A stretch of DNA of 42,245 nucleotides, from the NCBI GenBank assembly GCA_015055975.1, contig SVHF01000015.1:1-42245 (forward strand). The letters run 5' to 3'. Under the pieces are notes generated by a model. It had not been told where the DNA came from. It saw only the letters and a list, made by a program, of their open reading frames with translations, and searched no databases. The position numbers and the translations under genes are program-made. The stretch comes from Clostridiales bacterium. GTDB lineage: Bacteria > Bacillota > Clostridia > Christensenellales > UBA3700. This document shows positions 1 to 7,740 of the stretch, piece after piece (position 1 is the stretch's first letter; each line of letters begins with the position of its first letter).

Positions 1-77
1 TTAAAACACTAAAATAGCCCGACTGGAACTTACTTCCTGCCAGGCTATTAATACTGGAATTTACTTTTGCAAGTTAC
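1..77. mobile_element. Partial insertion-sequence end (left edge)
   Basis: Bases 48-77 are the reverse complement of 42171-42200 at 29 of 30 positions. A second, shorter copy of the core lies at 22-35 (ACTGGAACTTACTT against ACTGGAATTTACTT at 53-66). Repeated short motifs inside an IS terminus resemble IS21-family ends, where the transposase binds several copies; the family name is inference, since no transposase gene lies in the window. Bases 13-19 and 43-49 (AATAGCC/GGCTATT) can also form a hairpin. Confidence 0.5.
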
Positions 78-137
78 TAAAAATCAACAAGAACCTTCTC
101 CGAAAAGTCAAAAGATTAAATTATAAAAACAAATATT

Positions 138-917
138 TTATTGCTTTTTATTTTCAAAAAATTCGCGCACTTTTAAATAATTGTCAATATCTTTTGTCAA
201 TCCATTAGCATTTGCTATTGCGACATATACTACTGTAGAAAAATATCTATATCTTACATAAGACTTTTCTTTATCCGAACAATTAACCCTCTCATTTAAC
301 TTATTGATTTTATCTATAATAAGTCTTGGATGTTCCATTATGTTGTTTTCAGCAAAATCTTTTTGATTCTTTTCTAAAAAATGTAACATCGTGCTTTCAA
401 AATTAGCTAATAGATTATCTTGCGCAAGCCCATTCCAATATATATTTATATCTTTTTTATATTCTTCTATTTTATGATAAGTCTCTTCACGCCTTTCTCT
501 ATTATAGTCTTCTAATACCTCAATACAAGGAGAACTTAATAGTAATAAACCAGACGTCGTTTCATCGTTAAAATAATTAAACATTTTTTCAATATCTTCA
601 CAATCATTATGATCAACATCATATATTAAGAAAATTGAATTAAAGAACGCATATTGATACTTAAACAACTTTTCTACAACTACATCTTCATTTTCTATAA
701 GTAATAAAAAATCATGTATTCTATTTCTAGGTCCTTGAATAATTACCACATTGTTTTGATTTAAAGAAAACTCAATTTTTTCAAATTGCCCAACATCAGT
801 TATGTTTAACGGCTCTTTACCTTTTTCAACGCGAAAACCATACCGCTCAAATGCGCATTCAAATACATTGGGCTCCGTTTTCTTTCCCTCAACTATAAGC
901 AAATAGTTTTTACTCAT
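138..917 (-). CDS. RloB-like TOPRIM-domain protein (defence effector candidate)
   Basis: 259-residue protein, second gene of a two-gene module. It opens with LLIVEGKKTEPNVFE, whose E10-G11 and T14-E15 match the start of RloB/TOPRIM proteins. The acidic pair D100-V-D102 (IYDVDHND) and the SPCIEVL segment at 129-135 correspond to the later TOPRIM acidic motif and the NPCFEL-type motif of RloB. TOPRIM folds in OLD, RloB and AriB proteins bind metal and cut nucleic acid or trigger host shutdown. The start overlaps the upstream ATPase stop by 8 bp, so translation is probably coupled. With the ATPase it resembles RloAB, AbiL or PARIS (AriAB) modules; which type cannot be settled by eye. It ends 60 bp from the IS-like end at the window edge. 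Confidence 0.75.
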   Translation of the reverse strand: MSKNYLLIVEGKKTEPNVFECAFERYGFRVEKGKEPLNITDVGQFEKIEFSLNQNNVVIIQGPRNRIHDFLLLIENEDVVVEKLFKYQYAFFNSIFLIYDVDHNDCEDIEKMFNYFNDETTSGLLLLSSPCIEVLEDYNRERREETYHKIEEYKKDINIYWNGLAQDNLLANFESTMLHFLEKNQKDFAENNIMEHPRLIIDKINKLNERVNCSDKEKSYVRYRYFSTVVYVAIANANGLTKDIDNYLKVREFFENKKQ

Positions 918-2058
918 CTTCTTTCATTTCCTCATCAAAAGTTGAAGATAAGTACATCTTTTCTATATTATTAATTTCTCGAATATTTGGGTATATCTTT
1001 GATAATCTATAATAATTAGAAAAGCCTTTTGCCCATTTCGCAAAATACACTTGATCTGGCCTCATAGATTGCAATGCATTTGTATTATGTATTGTAAAAA
1101 CTACTTGTATACTGTTTTTCCTAATAATTTTTAAGAACATATTTAAAGTTGAAGGATGCAAAGCTGCGTCAACCTCATCAATAAAGACTACACCATTCTT
1201 TGGAACAGAAAGTAACAAAGAAAGCAATATGCTTAAATTCTTCATGCCGACAGATATCATCTCTAAAGGCAATTTCTTTTTAAAATCTTTATCTTCTAAC
1301 ACAAGGCTATATTGCGATGCTTGCAAACCGTTTGGAAAAATTTTATTGTTCTTTTCAATTGTATACCTTGGGAAGCAATTGTCTTCTGATAACATATCTC
1401 TAATTGTCTTAGATTTTTGTACTAACAAATCATTAATGTTTGTATTTAAAAACAATTTTGAAGTTACAAAAGCGCCTCTATTAATATATGGTAAGTTTAC
1501 AAATGTAATTGAACTAATGTATGCATACACAACTTGTATAGTCGCATCATTAATCTCAGAACTTGCCAATGATCTTAATTGAGGAATTAATCTTGAAATA
1601 TTAGAAATCTTTGACTCTTTATCTTCATAACTAAATTTTTCTTTATCTCTTTCAAAATAACATATGCCATTCTTTTTCAAATATTCATTTGTAATATAAC
1701 CAAGCGCACTTGTCTCGATATAATACTCATATTCATCGTGGTCAATATCAAATAGCAATTGAATACTAGCAATTATCTTGCTTGAATTTTTTGCCACTTC
1801 TAAGGTATATTCATCAAACAATATTTGATTAACAGTGAAAGGAGCTAACGACTCAGCAGGATATGACATTAATGCAACAAAATGACCTATTGCATTCATA
1901 ACAGCAGATTTACCGCTACCATTATGACCATAAATAGCTATAGGATTAACAACTCCATTATGCACATTTTCTTCTGCAAATTTATAATTGCCTTTCACAA
2001 AATCTATTTCACATTTTTTAATTGAATTAACATTTTTAATTACAAGTTTCTTTAGCAT
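910..2058 (-). CDS. AAA (ABC-type) ATPase of a RloA/AriA-like defence module
   Basis: 382 residues from the ATG at 2058; a longer reading from 2085 is less likely because AGGTG at 2063-2067 sits 4-5 bases before the 2058 start. Motifs: N-terminal LKKLVIKNVNSIKKCEIDF strand typical of SMC/OLD-type ATPases, Walker A GHNGSGKS (44-51), signature-like SVGMKN, Walker B VVFIDEVDAALHP, and the His-loop FTIHN. Such AAA_15/AAA_21 ATPases pair with a TOPRIM partner in RloAB, AbiL and PARIS systems, where the ATPase senses phage and holds or releases the effector. The TOPRIM gene overlaps its 3' end. Expression starts from a promoter flanked by two identical operator-like repeats (2066-2142). Confidence 0.8.
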   Translation of the reverse strand: MLKKLVIKNVNSIKKCEIDFVKGNYKFAEENVHNGVVNPIAIYGHNGSGKSAVMNAIGHFVALMSYPAESLAPFTVNQILFDEYTLEVAKNSSKIIASIQLLFDIDHDEYEYYIETSALGYITNEYLKKNGICYFERDKEKFSYEDKESKISNISRLIPQLRSLASSEINDATIQVVYAYISSITFVNLPYINRGAFVTSKLFLNTNINDLLVQKSKTIRDMLSEDNCFPRYTIEKNNKIFPNGLQASQYSLVLEDKDFKKKLPLEMISVGMKNLSILLSLLLSVPKNGVVFIDEVDAALHPSTLNMFLKIIRKNSIQVVFTIHNTNALQSMRPDQVYFAKWAKGFSNYYRLSKIYPNIREINNIEKMYLSSTFDEEMKEDE

Positions 2059-2065
2059 ATTACAC

Positions 2066-2142
2066 CTACTGTATATTTTATACACTTATATTAACATCAT
2101 ATTTAAGACAAGTCAACTACTACTGTATATTTTATACACTTA
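2066..2142 (-). promoter_or_regulatory. Defence-module promoter flanked by twin palindromic operators
   Basis: On the minus strand TTGACT (2111-2116) and TAATAT (2088-2093) are spaced by 17 bp. A perfect 23-bp direct repeat lies on each side: 2066-2088 abuts the -10 and 2120-2142 lies 3 bp upstream of the -35. Each copy contains the inverted repeat TGTATA-TTT-TATACA (2070-2084, 2124-2138), and the copies are 54 bp apart, about five helical turns. This is the layout of a dimeric repressor acting at two sites. No regulator gene is encoded in the module. Confidence 0.65.
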
Positions 2143-2167
2143 AATAACATTTATAAATCATACAAAA

Positions 2168-2206
2168 CGAACATTTGTTCACTTTTATTGAAATTTATGA
2201 TACTAT
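2168..2206 (+). promoter_or_regulatory. LexA (SOS) box overlapping the recombinase promoter
   Basis: CGAACATTTGTTC at 2168-2180 matches the Gram-positive LexA/DinR consensus CGAAC-N4-GTTC. A plausible plus-strand -10 (TATGAT, 2196-2201) follows, so LexA would cover the -35 region of the recombinase promoter. The divergent ATPase promoter is 52 bp away and might also be affected. Confidence 0.65.
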
Positions 2207-2236
2207 GTAATTCCCTAAACAAATGAGAAATTCAAC

Positions 2237-2347
2237 TTGTCTTTCGGAAAGGAGTTATCAAAAATTCCCTTTTTGGTAAAGGTTCAGTCTCTTTTCCCCC
2301 TTGACCAATTCATTCCTTTTTGATTGTTCGAAGGTGTCGAAAGACAA
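2237..2347 (+). other. Nested stem-loop leader of the serine recombinase
   Basis: Three nested helices can form in the untranslated leader. The outer is TTGTCTTTCG (2237-2246) with CGAAAGACAA (2338-2347), perfect over 10 bp. The middle is ATCAAAAA (2257-2264) with TTTTTGAT (2317-2324), perfect over 8 bp. The inner is TTGGTAAAGG (2273-2282) with CCTTGACCAA (2299-2308), 9 of 10. The recombinase ribosome binding site (AGGAG, 2361-2365) lies just outside. Function unknown: it could be an RNA control element or part of a recombination site. Confidence 0.5.
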
Positions 2348-2374
2348 ATTTATCTTAATTAGGAGTTTAGATAT

Positions 2375-3907
2375 ATGATAAAAGCTGCAATCTATGCTAG
2401 ATACTCTAGCGACAAACAAAATGAACAATCTATTGAAGGTCAAATGCGTTACTGTAAAAAGTACGCACAAGACCATGATATGGAAATTGTTTCTGAATAT
2501 ATTGATCGTGCTATGAGTGGCACGACAGATAATCGTCCTTCTTTCAAAAGAATGATGAAAGATTCCCTGCTATCTAAGTGGGATGTAGTTCTAGTTTATA
2601 AACTAGATAGATTTTCAAGAAACAAATTCGAATCCGCAAACAACAAACACATACTTAAACAGAATAACAAGAAACTTATATCTGTGACGGAGTTAATTCC
2701 AGATAGCCCTGAAGGTATTATTCTTGAATCATTACTAGAAGGACTTAGCGAATACTACTCTGCTGAATTATCTCAAAAGATTAAAAGAGGAAATCATGAA
2801 AGTAGATTAAAAGGTATCTTCACTTCTGGCAAACCACCTTTTGGATACAAACTTGTAGATAAGCACTTGCAGATTGACGAAAAAGAATCAATGGTAGTTA
2901 AAGCTATATTCGAATTCTCTAGTAAAGGCTATTCAAATAACGATATTGCTTATATATTAAATTCCGAAGAATCGTTTAACCCTACAAACAAGAAATTCTA
3001 TGCTGCTCTAATTAATAAAATCTTACATAACAAGAGTTACACTGGACTACATGAATTCGGTGGCATTGTATATGACAACATCTATCCGCAAATCATAGAC
3101 GAGGAAACTTGGAATAAAGCTCAACAACAAAAGCCAACTATGAAACTAGATAGACAACGTCCTTACTTTAGAGATTACTCTAAATCTACATATCTTCTAA
3201 TGCCTAAAGTATACTGTGGCAATTGCAAACGAAGAATGGAAACAACTAGTGGGACAAGTGGCTCTGGAGTGATGCGCTATTATTACGCTTGTAAGAACCA
3301 CAAGAAAGGAGAATCAACTTGTGGAATGAAAGCTATAAGAAAAGAACTACTTGAAGATGTTGTATTTAGAGCATTAAAAAATATTCTAAGAAAGCCACAC
3401 ATAATAGATAAGATGGCTAACAAACTATTCGAGCGACATCAAGAACTTATAGATTGCGAACTTGGTATAGAAGACTTGCTAAAAGAAAAGGAAGATATAT
3501 CAGCAGCTATAGACAAACAAATAAATAGGCTTACATCCAGAGATGCAGTAGCTGCCGTTGCTAAAATTAAAAAGCTAAACGACAAATTGGATAAAATAGG
3601 CATGCACATAAATGCTCTTCGAAACGAATGTACTGATAAGTTAACCTTAGATGATGTTAAGTCATATTTGTCATATCTTCTTGGGAACAGACATAAAGAT
3701 GATGAAGAGTTCAGAAGGAAGCTCGCAAAACACTTTATTAACTATGTCATTGTATATCCGAACAAAATCATTATTGGCCTACGTGGAAGATCTCCAAATT
3801 TACCCGATTTTTACCCATACCCAGATTTTGAAAACATCGATGAATGCTTAATTTCTCAAGATCGAAGGCGAAAAGTGAAAAGCGAAAATGGTGGTTCACC
3901 ATTATAA
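2375..3907 (+). CDS. Large serine recombinase (integrase type)
   Basis: 510 residues. The N-terminal resolvase domain (1-145) has AIYARYSSDKQ with catalytic Ser11 in the R-x-S motif, and KLDRFSRN (R79, R82). A recombinase domain follows (about 150-260, IFTSGKPPFGYKL at its start), then a zinc ribbon with Cys281, Cys284, Cys306 and Cys316, and a long coiled coil (about 350-425). This is the full architecture of phage and conjugative-element integrases, which join attP and attB. AGGAG at 2361-2365 sets the ATG at 2375. It is divergent from the defence module and preceded by a LexA box, suggesting DNA-damage induction. No excisionase or phage genes are nearby, so it is probably what remains of, or drives, a small island. 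A strong terminator follows. Confidence 0.9.
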   Translation: MIKAAIYARYSSDKQNEQSIEGQMRYCKKYAQDHDMEIVSEYIDRAMSGTTDNRPSFKRMMKDSLLSKWDVVLVYKLDRFSRNKFESANNKHILKQNNKKLISVTELIPDSPEGIILESLLEGLSEYYSAELSQKIKRGNHESRLKGIFTSGKPPFGYKLVDKHLQIDEKESMVVKAIFEFSSKGYSNNDIAYILNSEESFNPTNKKFYAALINKILHNKSYTGLHEFGGIVYDNIYPQIIDEETWNKAQQQKPTMKLDRQRPYFRDYSKSTYLLMPKVYCGNCKRRMETTSGTSGSGVMRYYYACKNHKKGESTCGMKAIRKELLEDVVFRALKNILRKPHIIDKMANKLFERHQELIDCELGIEDLLKEKEDISAAIDKQINRLTSRDAVAAVAKIKKLNDKLDKIGMHINALRNECTDKLTLDDVKSYLSYLLGNRHKDDEEFRRKLAKHFINYVIVYPNKIIIGLRGRSPNLPDFYPYPDFENIDECLISQDRRRKVKSENGGSPL

Positions 3908-3909
3908 CA

Positions 3910-3959
3910 AATAAGAGGCGGTTAAGAGATTAAAAATCTTAGCAGCCTCTTATTTTTGT
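3910..3959. terminator. Bidirectional terminator, recombinase / HipA-like kinase
   Basis: AATAAGAGGC (3910-3919) pairs perfectly with GCCTCTTATT (3945-3954), with an inner TAAG/CTTA pairing, and a T run follows on the plus strand. It separates two convergent genes and can serve both. Confidence 0.85.
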
Positions 3960-3973
3960 TTTTCTGATTTGAT

Positions 3974-5077
3974 TTATACATTCTTTAATAAATCTAGCCT
4001 TTTATTAAACATTGTCCAAATGTTCTCATCTTCAAACCATTCTTTCTTTACTTCTGATATTTGATTCAGCCCAATTTCTTTTACTGCCATAATTGCTGCA
4101 TCTTTTTGCGATATTTTAGATTTAGTAGTTTGACAATAAGAACCTTCTATCGTGTCATATGAATTAAATGCTTTATTAAAATCCATTAATGAATATAACA
4201 ATCCCGGTTTGTTGTTTTGATTGTCTATTTCAAATCCCCAATTTCCCCAATGTCTATCCGTATTTCCTACAAGATAATCTATTATATTCATCATATAATA
4301 ATTATACTTATCTTGTTTTAATACAAAATCTAGCCAATCAAATCCTTTGTTTTGCGCAAATATTTGAATATACTCAATTGCAACTATGCTTGTTTCCATT
4401 GATGTAATAATATGGCTCTTAGAGACCTTTTCGCCACAATAATAATCTTGTTGATACTCAACATGGTTTAATCTAAAACAATCCTCAATTTTGCTTGCCA
4501 ACAATTCTGCGTCGACTTCTTTTGTTGACCCATCTTTTAACAAATAAAAATTATGTCCTTCTCTTATCCAAGCTTTAGGAGCTACGCCAACAGTAGACAC
4601 GTCGCCAGCTGCATCAGATGGATCTATTAGTTCAGCGTTTTGCGCAGTTAATTGTTTGCCTCTTAACGAAACATCAACAAAAGCATTAGATAAAGAATGG
4701 TGGAACAAGTTAATGTCATCAAATTTAACTTTTTCTCTATTTCCCTTTATCCAATATGTATCCATGAAAGATACCCCGTGATATGAAATAGCAATATTTG
4801 CCCTTTCTCGATCTGTAATAGATTGCTTTTGTCCTAAACTATTAAGAATTTCTTTGGCATATTTTCTATCTAATGTCAAAACTCGCGACGAACACCAATG
4901 ATAGAAATTTTCTAGATTATTAAGACGAGTATCAATGTCTGAGTCTTCTATTTTTTCCAAATAAATATTATATGGCAACATTCCAGGCAAATAAATAGTG
5001 CAAGTTCCATCTTCTCTAACAGATGCAACCCTTCTATTTTTGTTCATTATTGTAAATCTTTTCCAATTTTTTGCCAT
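3974..5077 (-). CDS. HipA-like serine/threonine kinase
   Basis: 367 residues. The C-terminal part carries GNTDRHWGN (271-279), the HipA/PI3K-like catalytic loop with Asp274 and Asn279, and the metal-binding MDFNKAF (Asp299). An upstream segment VGVAPKAWI...FYLLKDG (163-182) resembles the ATP-binding strand and loop of HipA proteins. HipA-type kinases phosphorylate Ser/Thr targets such as glutamyl-tRNA synthetase and are usually paired with a HipB antitoxin. Here no DNA-binding partner is seen on either side. The N-terminal 150 residues do not resemble the usual HipA N-subdomain that I recognise. ATG at 5077 follows AGGTG. A plausible promoter is TTGCAA (5126-5131), 17 bp, TAAAAT (5103-5108). 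The exact subfamily is uncertain. Confidence 0.7.
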   Translation of the reverse strand: MAKNWKRFTIMNKNRRVASVREDGTCTIYLPGMLPYNIYLEKIEDSDIDTRLNNLENFYHWCSSRVLTLDRKYAKEILNSLGQKQSITDRERANIAISYHGVSFMDTYWIKGNREKVKFDDINLFHHSLSNAFVDVSLRGKQLTAQNAELIDPSDAAGDVSTVGVAPKAWIREGHNFYLLKDGSTKEVDAELLASKIEDCFRLNHVEYQQDYYCGEKVSKSHIITSMETSIVAIEYIQIFAQNKGFDWLDFVLKQDKYNYYMMNIIDYLVGNTDRHWGNWGFEIDNQNNKPGLLYSLMDFNKAFNSYDTIEGSYCQTTKSKISQKDAAIMAVKEIGLNQISEVKKEWFEDENIWTMFNKRLDLLKNV

Positions 5078-5472
5078 ATTTCACCTAGTATAATCTAAAA
5101 ACATTTTATTATAATAATAATTCTTTTGCAAGTTAATGCAACAAGCACCAAAACAGAATAAATCTCTATTATAACAACAAAGCACCAAACATAGATAATC
5201 TTTGCGCTACGCATATATTCCACAAAATTGCCTTTTTTTCAGGCTTGAGTCAAACGTTGAACACTTCGATAAAAGCTTGATTACTTTAGATAAATGTCGT
5301 TCTAGCAACAATAAGAACGTAGGGTCACTAAAAAACAGGTTTTTCCTTGCTCCGAAATCTTGATTTGGCTTGATAATAAAAATGAAGCTTTTGATTTCTG
5401 ATATGATACCTCCAAAGCTTTTACTTTTTCAAGTGTCCACGTTGGAGGTATCATATCAAAAAACGTTATCAT
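5078..5472. other. 395-bp intergenic region with repeats, no gene
   Basis: No convincing coding sequence. It holds the kinase promoter (5103-5131) and an imperfect direct repeat around CAACAAGCACCAAAACA (from about 5140) and CAACAAAGCACCAAACA (from about 5174). GCCTTTTTTTCAGGC (5231-5245) may form a small hairpin. The perfect long inverted repeat at 5399-5458 is listed separately. The stretch looks like worn island-boundary DNA. Confidence 0.5.
5399..5458. repeat. Perfect 17-bp inverted repeat with 26-nt loop
   Basis: TGATATGATACCTCCAA (5399-5415) is the exact reverse complement of 5442-5458. It sits directly downstream of the stop of the minus-strand membrane protein at 5473 but lacks a T run on either strand, so it is not a standard terminator. 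The stem includes ACCTCC/GGAGGT, a Shine-Dalgarno-like core. It may be an mRNA 3' end element, a MITE-like remnant or an island end. Confidence 0.7.
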
Positions 5473-6066
5473 CTATTTGCTTAATTCTTTATTTGATTGT
5501 TTTCGGCCGGATCTAACATTGTAAGTTAGTGCAAGCGTTGTAGACATAATTGTAGGAATAAATATTGACAAATACATAGCAAAATATGTTGGCCAATTCT
5601 CTGACACATCCCCTAAAAACTGAGTATTAGCTGTAATTGATGAATAAATCGAAAATACTAATGACTCAACTATCATAATATACGAAATCAAAACAGTAAA
5701 CTTCTCATCACTTTGTCTACTTAAAAATACTGATACTGATGCAAATAGTAATGCAAGTAGCGCAATTTGCAATGTTGATCGACCTGGCAATATAACATTG
5801 ATAAATACTGCAATTAAAAATGGAATAATGGATAATTTGTATGTCATATCATTTTTCTTATATCCATATGTGCTGTAAATAATTATAGCAATAATAGAAA
5901 TTACTATGAATATATATGACACAATCATCCAAGCGCCTAAATTGTGCGAAATAACAAACACTAATAAATATATTGTTGTCGCTAATGATATTATTGTAAA
6001 AATCATTTGAATAAATAACATTATTGCTTTTGATTTTTCTAGTTGAAATTTCTTTAGTGTATCCAT
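5473..6066 (-). CDS. Six-helix membrane protein of unknown function
   Basis: 197 residues, not recognised as a known family. About six hydrophobic segments can be read (roughly 13-37, 45-63, 78-93, 98-113, 122-145, 160-180), with a basic, polar C-tail (RSGRKQSNKELSK). No enzyme or transporter motif is visible. A GGAGGT element lies upstream of the ATG, rather far at about 12-14 bases. A perfect 14-bp palindrome TATGATATATCATA (6095-6108) in the upstream region could be an operator, and a perfect inverted repeat follows the stop (5399-5458). It is not obviously co-transcribed with the surface protein genes upstream at 6199, from which it is separated by 130 bp without a clear terminator. Confidence 0.6.
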   Translation of the reverse strand: MDTLKKFQLEKSKAIMLFIQMIFTIISLATTIYLLVFVISHNLGAWMIVSYIFIVISIIAIIIYSTYGYKKNDMTYKLSIIPFLIAVFINVILPGRSTLQIALLALLFASVSVFLSRQSDEKFTVLISYIMIVESLVFSIYSSITANTQFLGDVSENWPTYFAMYLSIFIPTIMSTTLALTYNVRSGRKQSNKELSK

Positions 6067-6094
6067 TATTGCTTCTCTTTACCTCCATTTTATC

Positions 6095-6108
6095 TATGAT
6101 ATATCATA
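6095..6108. promoter_or_regulatory. 14-bp perfect palindrome before the membrane protein
   Basis: TATGATATATCATA reads the same on both strands and lies about 30 bp upstream of the start at 6066. It could be an operator, but AT-rich palindromes arise by chance, so support is modest. Confidence 0.3.
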
Positions 6109-6198
6109 AATCCTTGAACCGATATCTACTAAAAAAGCAATGCTTATTGTCTCAATTTTGAAAAATGCCTTCTTTTCTTTGTAATTCACTTCACTGCT

Positions 6199-7740
6199 TT
6201 AGTATATTCTCCATAGGTATCCAGTATTTGCCTTCATCGTTACTGCATTTGTTGATGCATCTTCCAATGCTTCTGGACTATATGATCCTTTTGAATTACC
6301 GTTTGAGTCATATACTTGATAAGTGTCTGTTGCCATGAAGTATAGATTTGTTACACCGCTTCCAGTAAACGCATCTGAAGTAATTGCTGTAATATATTCT
6401 CCAAGATGTACTGTTTGTACCATTGAACAATTCATAAATGCGCCATAGTATATTCCAGCTTTTGTTGAATAAGAAGTATTCTTTGTTCCGACATATATTT
6501 CTGTTAATCCAGATGGAATATAGTATGTAGTTAATGAAGCTGAATCTGAACTCTTTTGTTGTACAGCTGTTAATCCACTTCCAGATGTTGTTCCAAAGAA
6601 GTATCCTAGAACAAAGTTTTCTGATGTCTTTTCTGGATTAGTTCCTTCTGGCTTAGCGTTAGTAGAAGTATCCCCAATAAATGGAACATTTATAGATGCC
6701 AAACTCTTACAGCCCTCTAAGAAGCCTTCTCCAATTGATTGTACGTCAGCATCTAATTCAATTGATGTTAATCCTGTACAGCCCTTAAATGCCTTTGACC
6801 CAAAGTTTTTAACCCCTTTCAAACTTATAGAAGTTAAGCCAGTACATCCTTCAAATGCACTACTACCAATTGCTTTTACGCCATAATCATTTACTGAATC
6901 TATAGTTTGTATTGTTGTAATGTTATAGAATTCTCTTTCTACAACATAATCTCCAGCTCCTTGAGTCTTTGATTCAAGAGTCAAATGAGTTAGACTATTT
7001 GGAATATAATAATAATCTGCAGATACATATTGATTCTTGCATCCCGTTACTTTATCCTCTATTCCTGAATTGCTTGTGCCAAAATAGAATCCAAACCATG
7101 GTGTTGTTGAATCCTGAGCTCCAACTGGTATTGTTAGAGATTGCAATGATGTACAACCTGTGAATGCACCTGTTCCAATTGATTCAACCCCAGGCTTATT
7201 CCATGTGCTACATGGGAATGCAATTTCAGTTATTGAAGAACATCCTGAGAATGCACTTGCGCCAACCATTCTTATAGATGTTGGAATTGATACTGAAGCA
7301 AGGCTTGTACAATTTTGGAATAGACCTGTACTAATTGTAGTTATGCCTTCTGGTATTGTAATTTCTTCTAAAGCTGAACAATTTGCGAATGCATCTTCCC
7401 CAATTGTTGTCAATCCCTCTGGTAGAGTTATATCGTTAAGCAAAGAACAATATTGGAAGGCGCTTCCCCCAAGACTTGTCAAGCCTTCACTTAAAGTAAC
7501 TTTTGTTAAATATTGACAATGATAGATTGCATAATCGCCAATTTCTGTTACTGTATTTGGCATGGTGATTATTTCATATCCTGTTTCTCGTAATGCGTAA
7601 TTAGCAATCTTTGTTACATTCTTTCCAAATACTGTTGATGGAATATTTAAACTAGTATCAGTGCATGGCGCATCAAGTACATTCTTAGCAAAACTACTTA
7701 CTACAATTGAATCAGTGTCTGAATCATACGCAAAATTCAT
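6199..7740 (-). CDS. BspA-like leucine-rich-repeat protein (probable 3' half of a split gene)
   Basis: 513 residues made mainly of BspA/LRR_5-type repeats with the pattern IGxxAFxxCxxLxxIxIP, which form extracellular solenoids that bind host or matrix ligands. It has no signal peptide or membrane segment of its own, and no convincing ribosome binding site before its ATG. The start lies 17 bp inside the upstream gene. In this frame a TGA sits just before an A8 tract (minus strand, 7758-7765). Removing one A joins the upstream protein to this one as LKKTFTDGTMNFAYDSD, a natural continuation. I infer one gene of about 1,070 residues split by the homopolymer, whether by real frameshift, phase variation, slippage or assembly error. 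A separate translationally coupled gene is less likely. Confidence 0.8.
   Translation of the reverse strand: MNFAYDSDTDSIVVSSFAKNVLDAPCTDTSLNIPSTVFGKNVTKIANYALRETGYEIITMPNTVTEIGDYAIYHCQYLTKVTLSEGLTSLGGSAFQYCSLLNDITLPEGLTTIGEDAFANCSALEEITIPEGITTISTGLFQNCTSLASVSIPTSIRMVGASAFSGCSSITEIAFPCSTWNKPGVESIGTGAFTGCTSLQSLTIPVGAQDSTTPWFGFYFGTSNSGIEDKVTGCKNQYVSADYYYIPNSLTHLTLESKTQGAGDYVVEREFYNITTIQTIDSVNDYGVKAIGSSAFEGCTGLTSISLKGVKNFGSKAFKGCTGLTSIELDADVQSIGEGFLEGCKSLASINVPFIGDTSTNAKPEGTNPEKTSENFVLGYFFGTTSGSGLTAVQQKSSDSASLTTYYIPSGLTEIYVGTKNTSYSTKAGIYYGAFMNCSMVQTVHLGEYITAITSDAFTGSGVTNLYFMATDTYQVYDSNGNSKGSYSPEALEDASTNAVTMKANTGYLWRIY

Noticed and set aside
2258..2476. 72-codon minus-strand frame over the recombinase leader
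   Set aside because: Overlaps the recombinase start and the folded leader, has no ribosome binding site and no recognisable protein features.
2375..5077. Integrated prophage
   Set aside because: Apart from the serine recombinase no capsid, terminase, lysis or replication genes are present.
6199..7740. Independent intracellular LRR protein
   Set aside because: No ribosome binding site, and one deleted A joins it cleanly to the anchored upstream protein.
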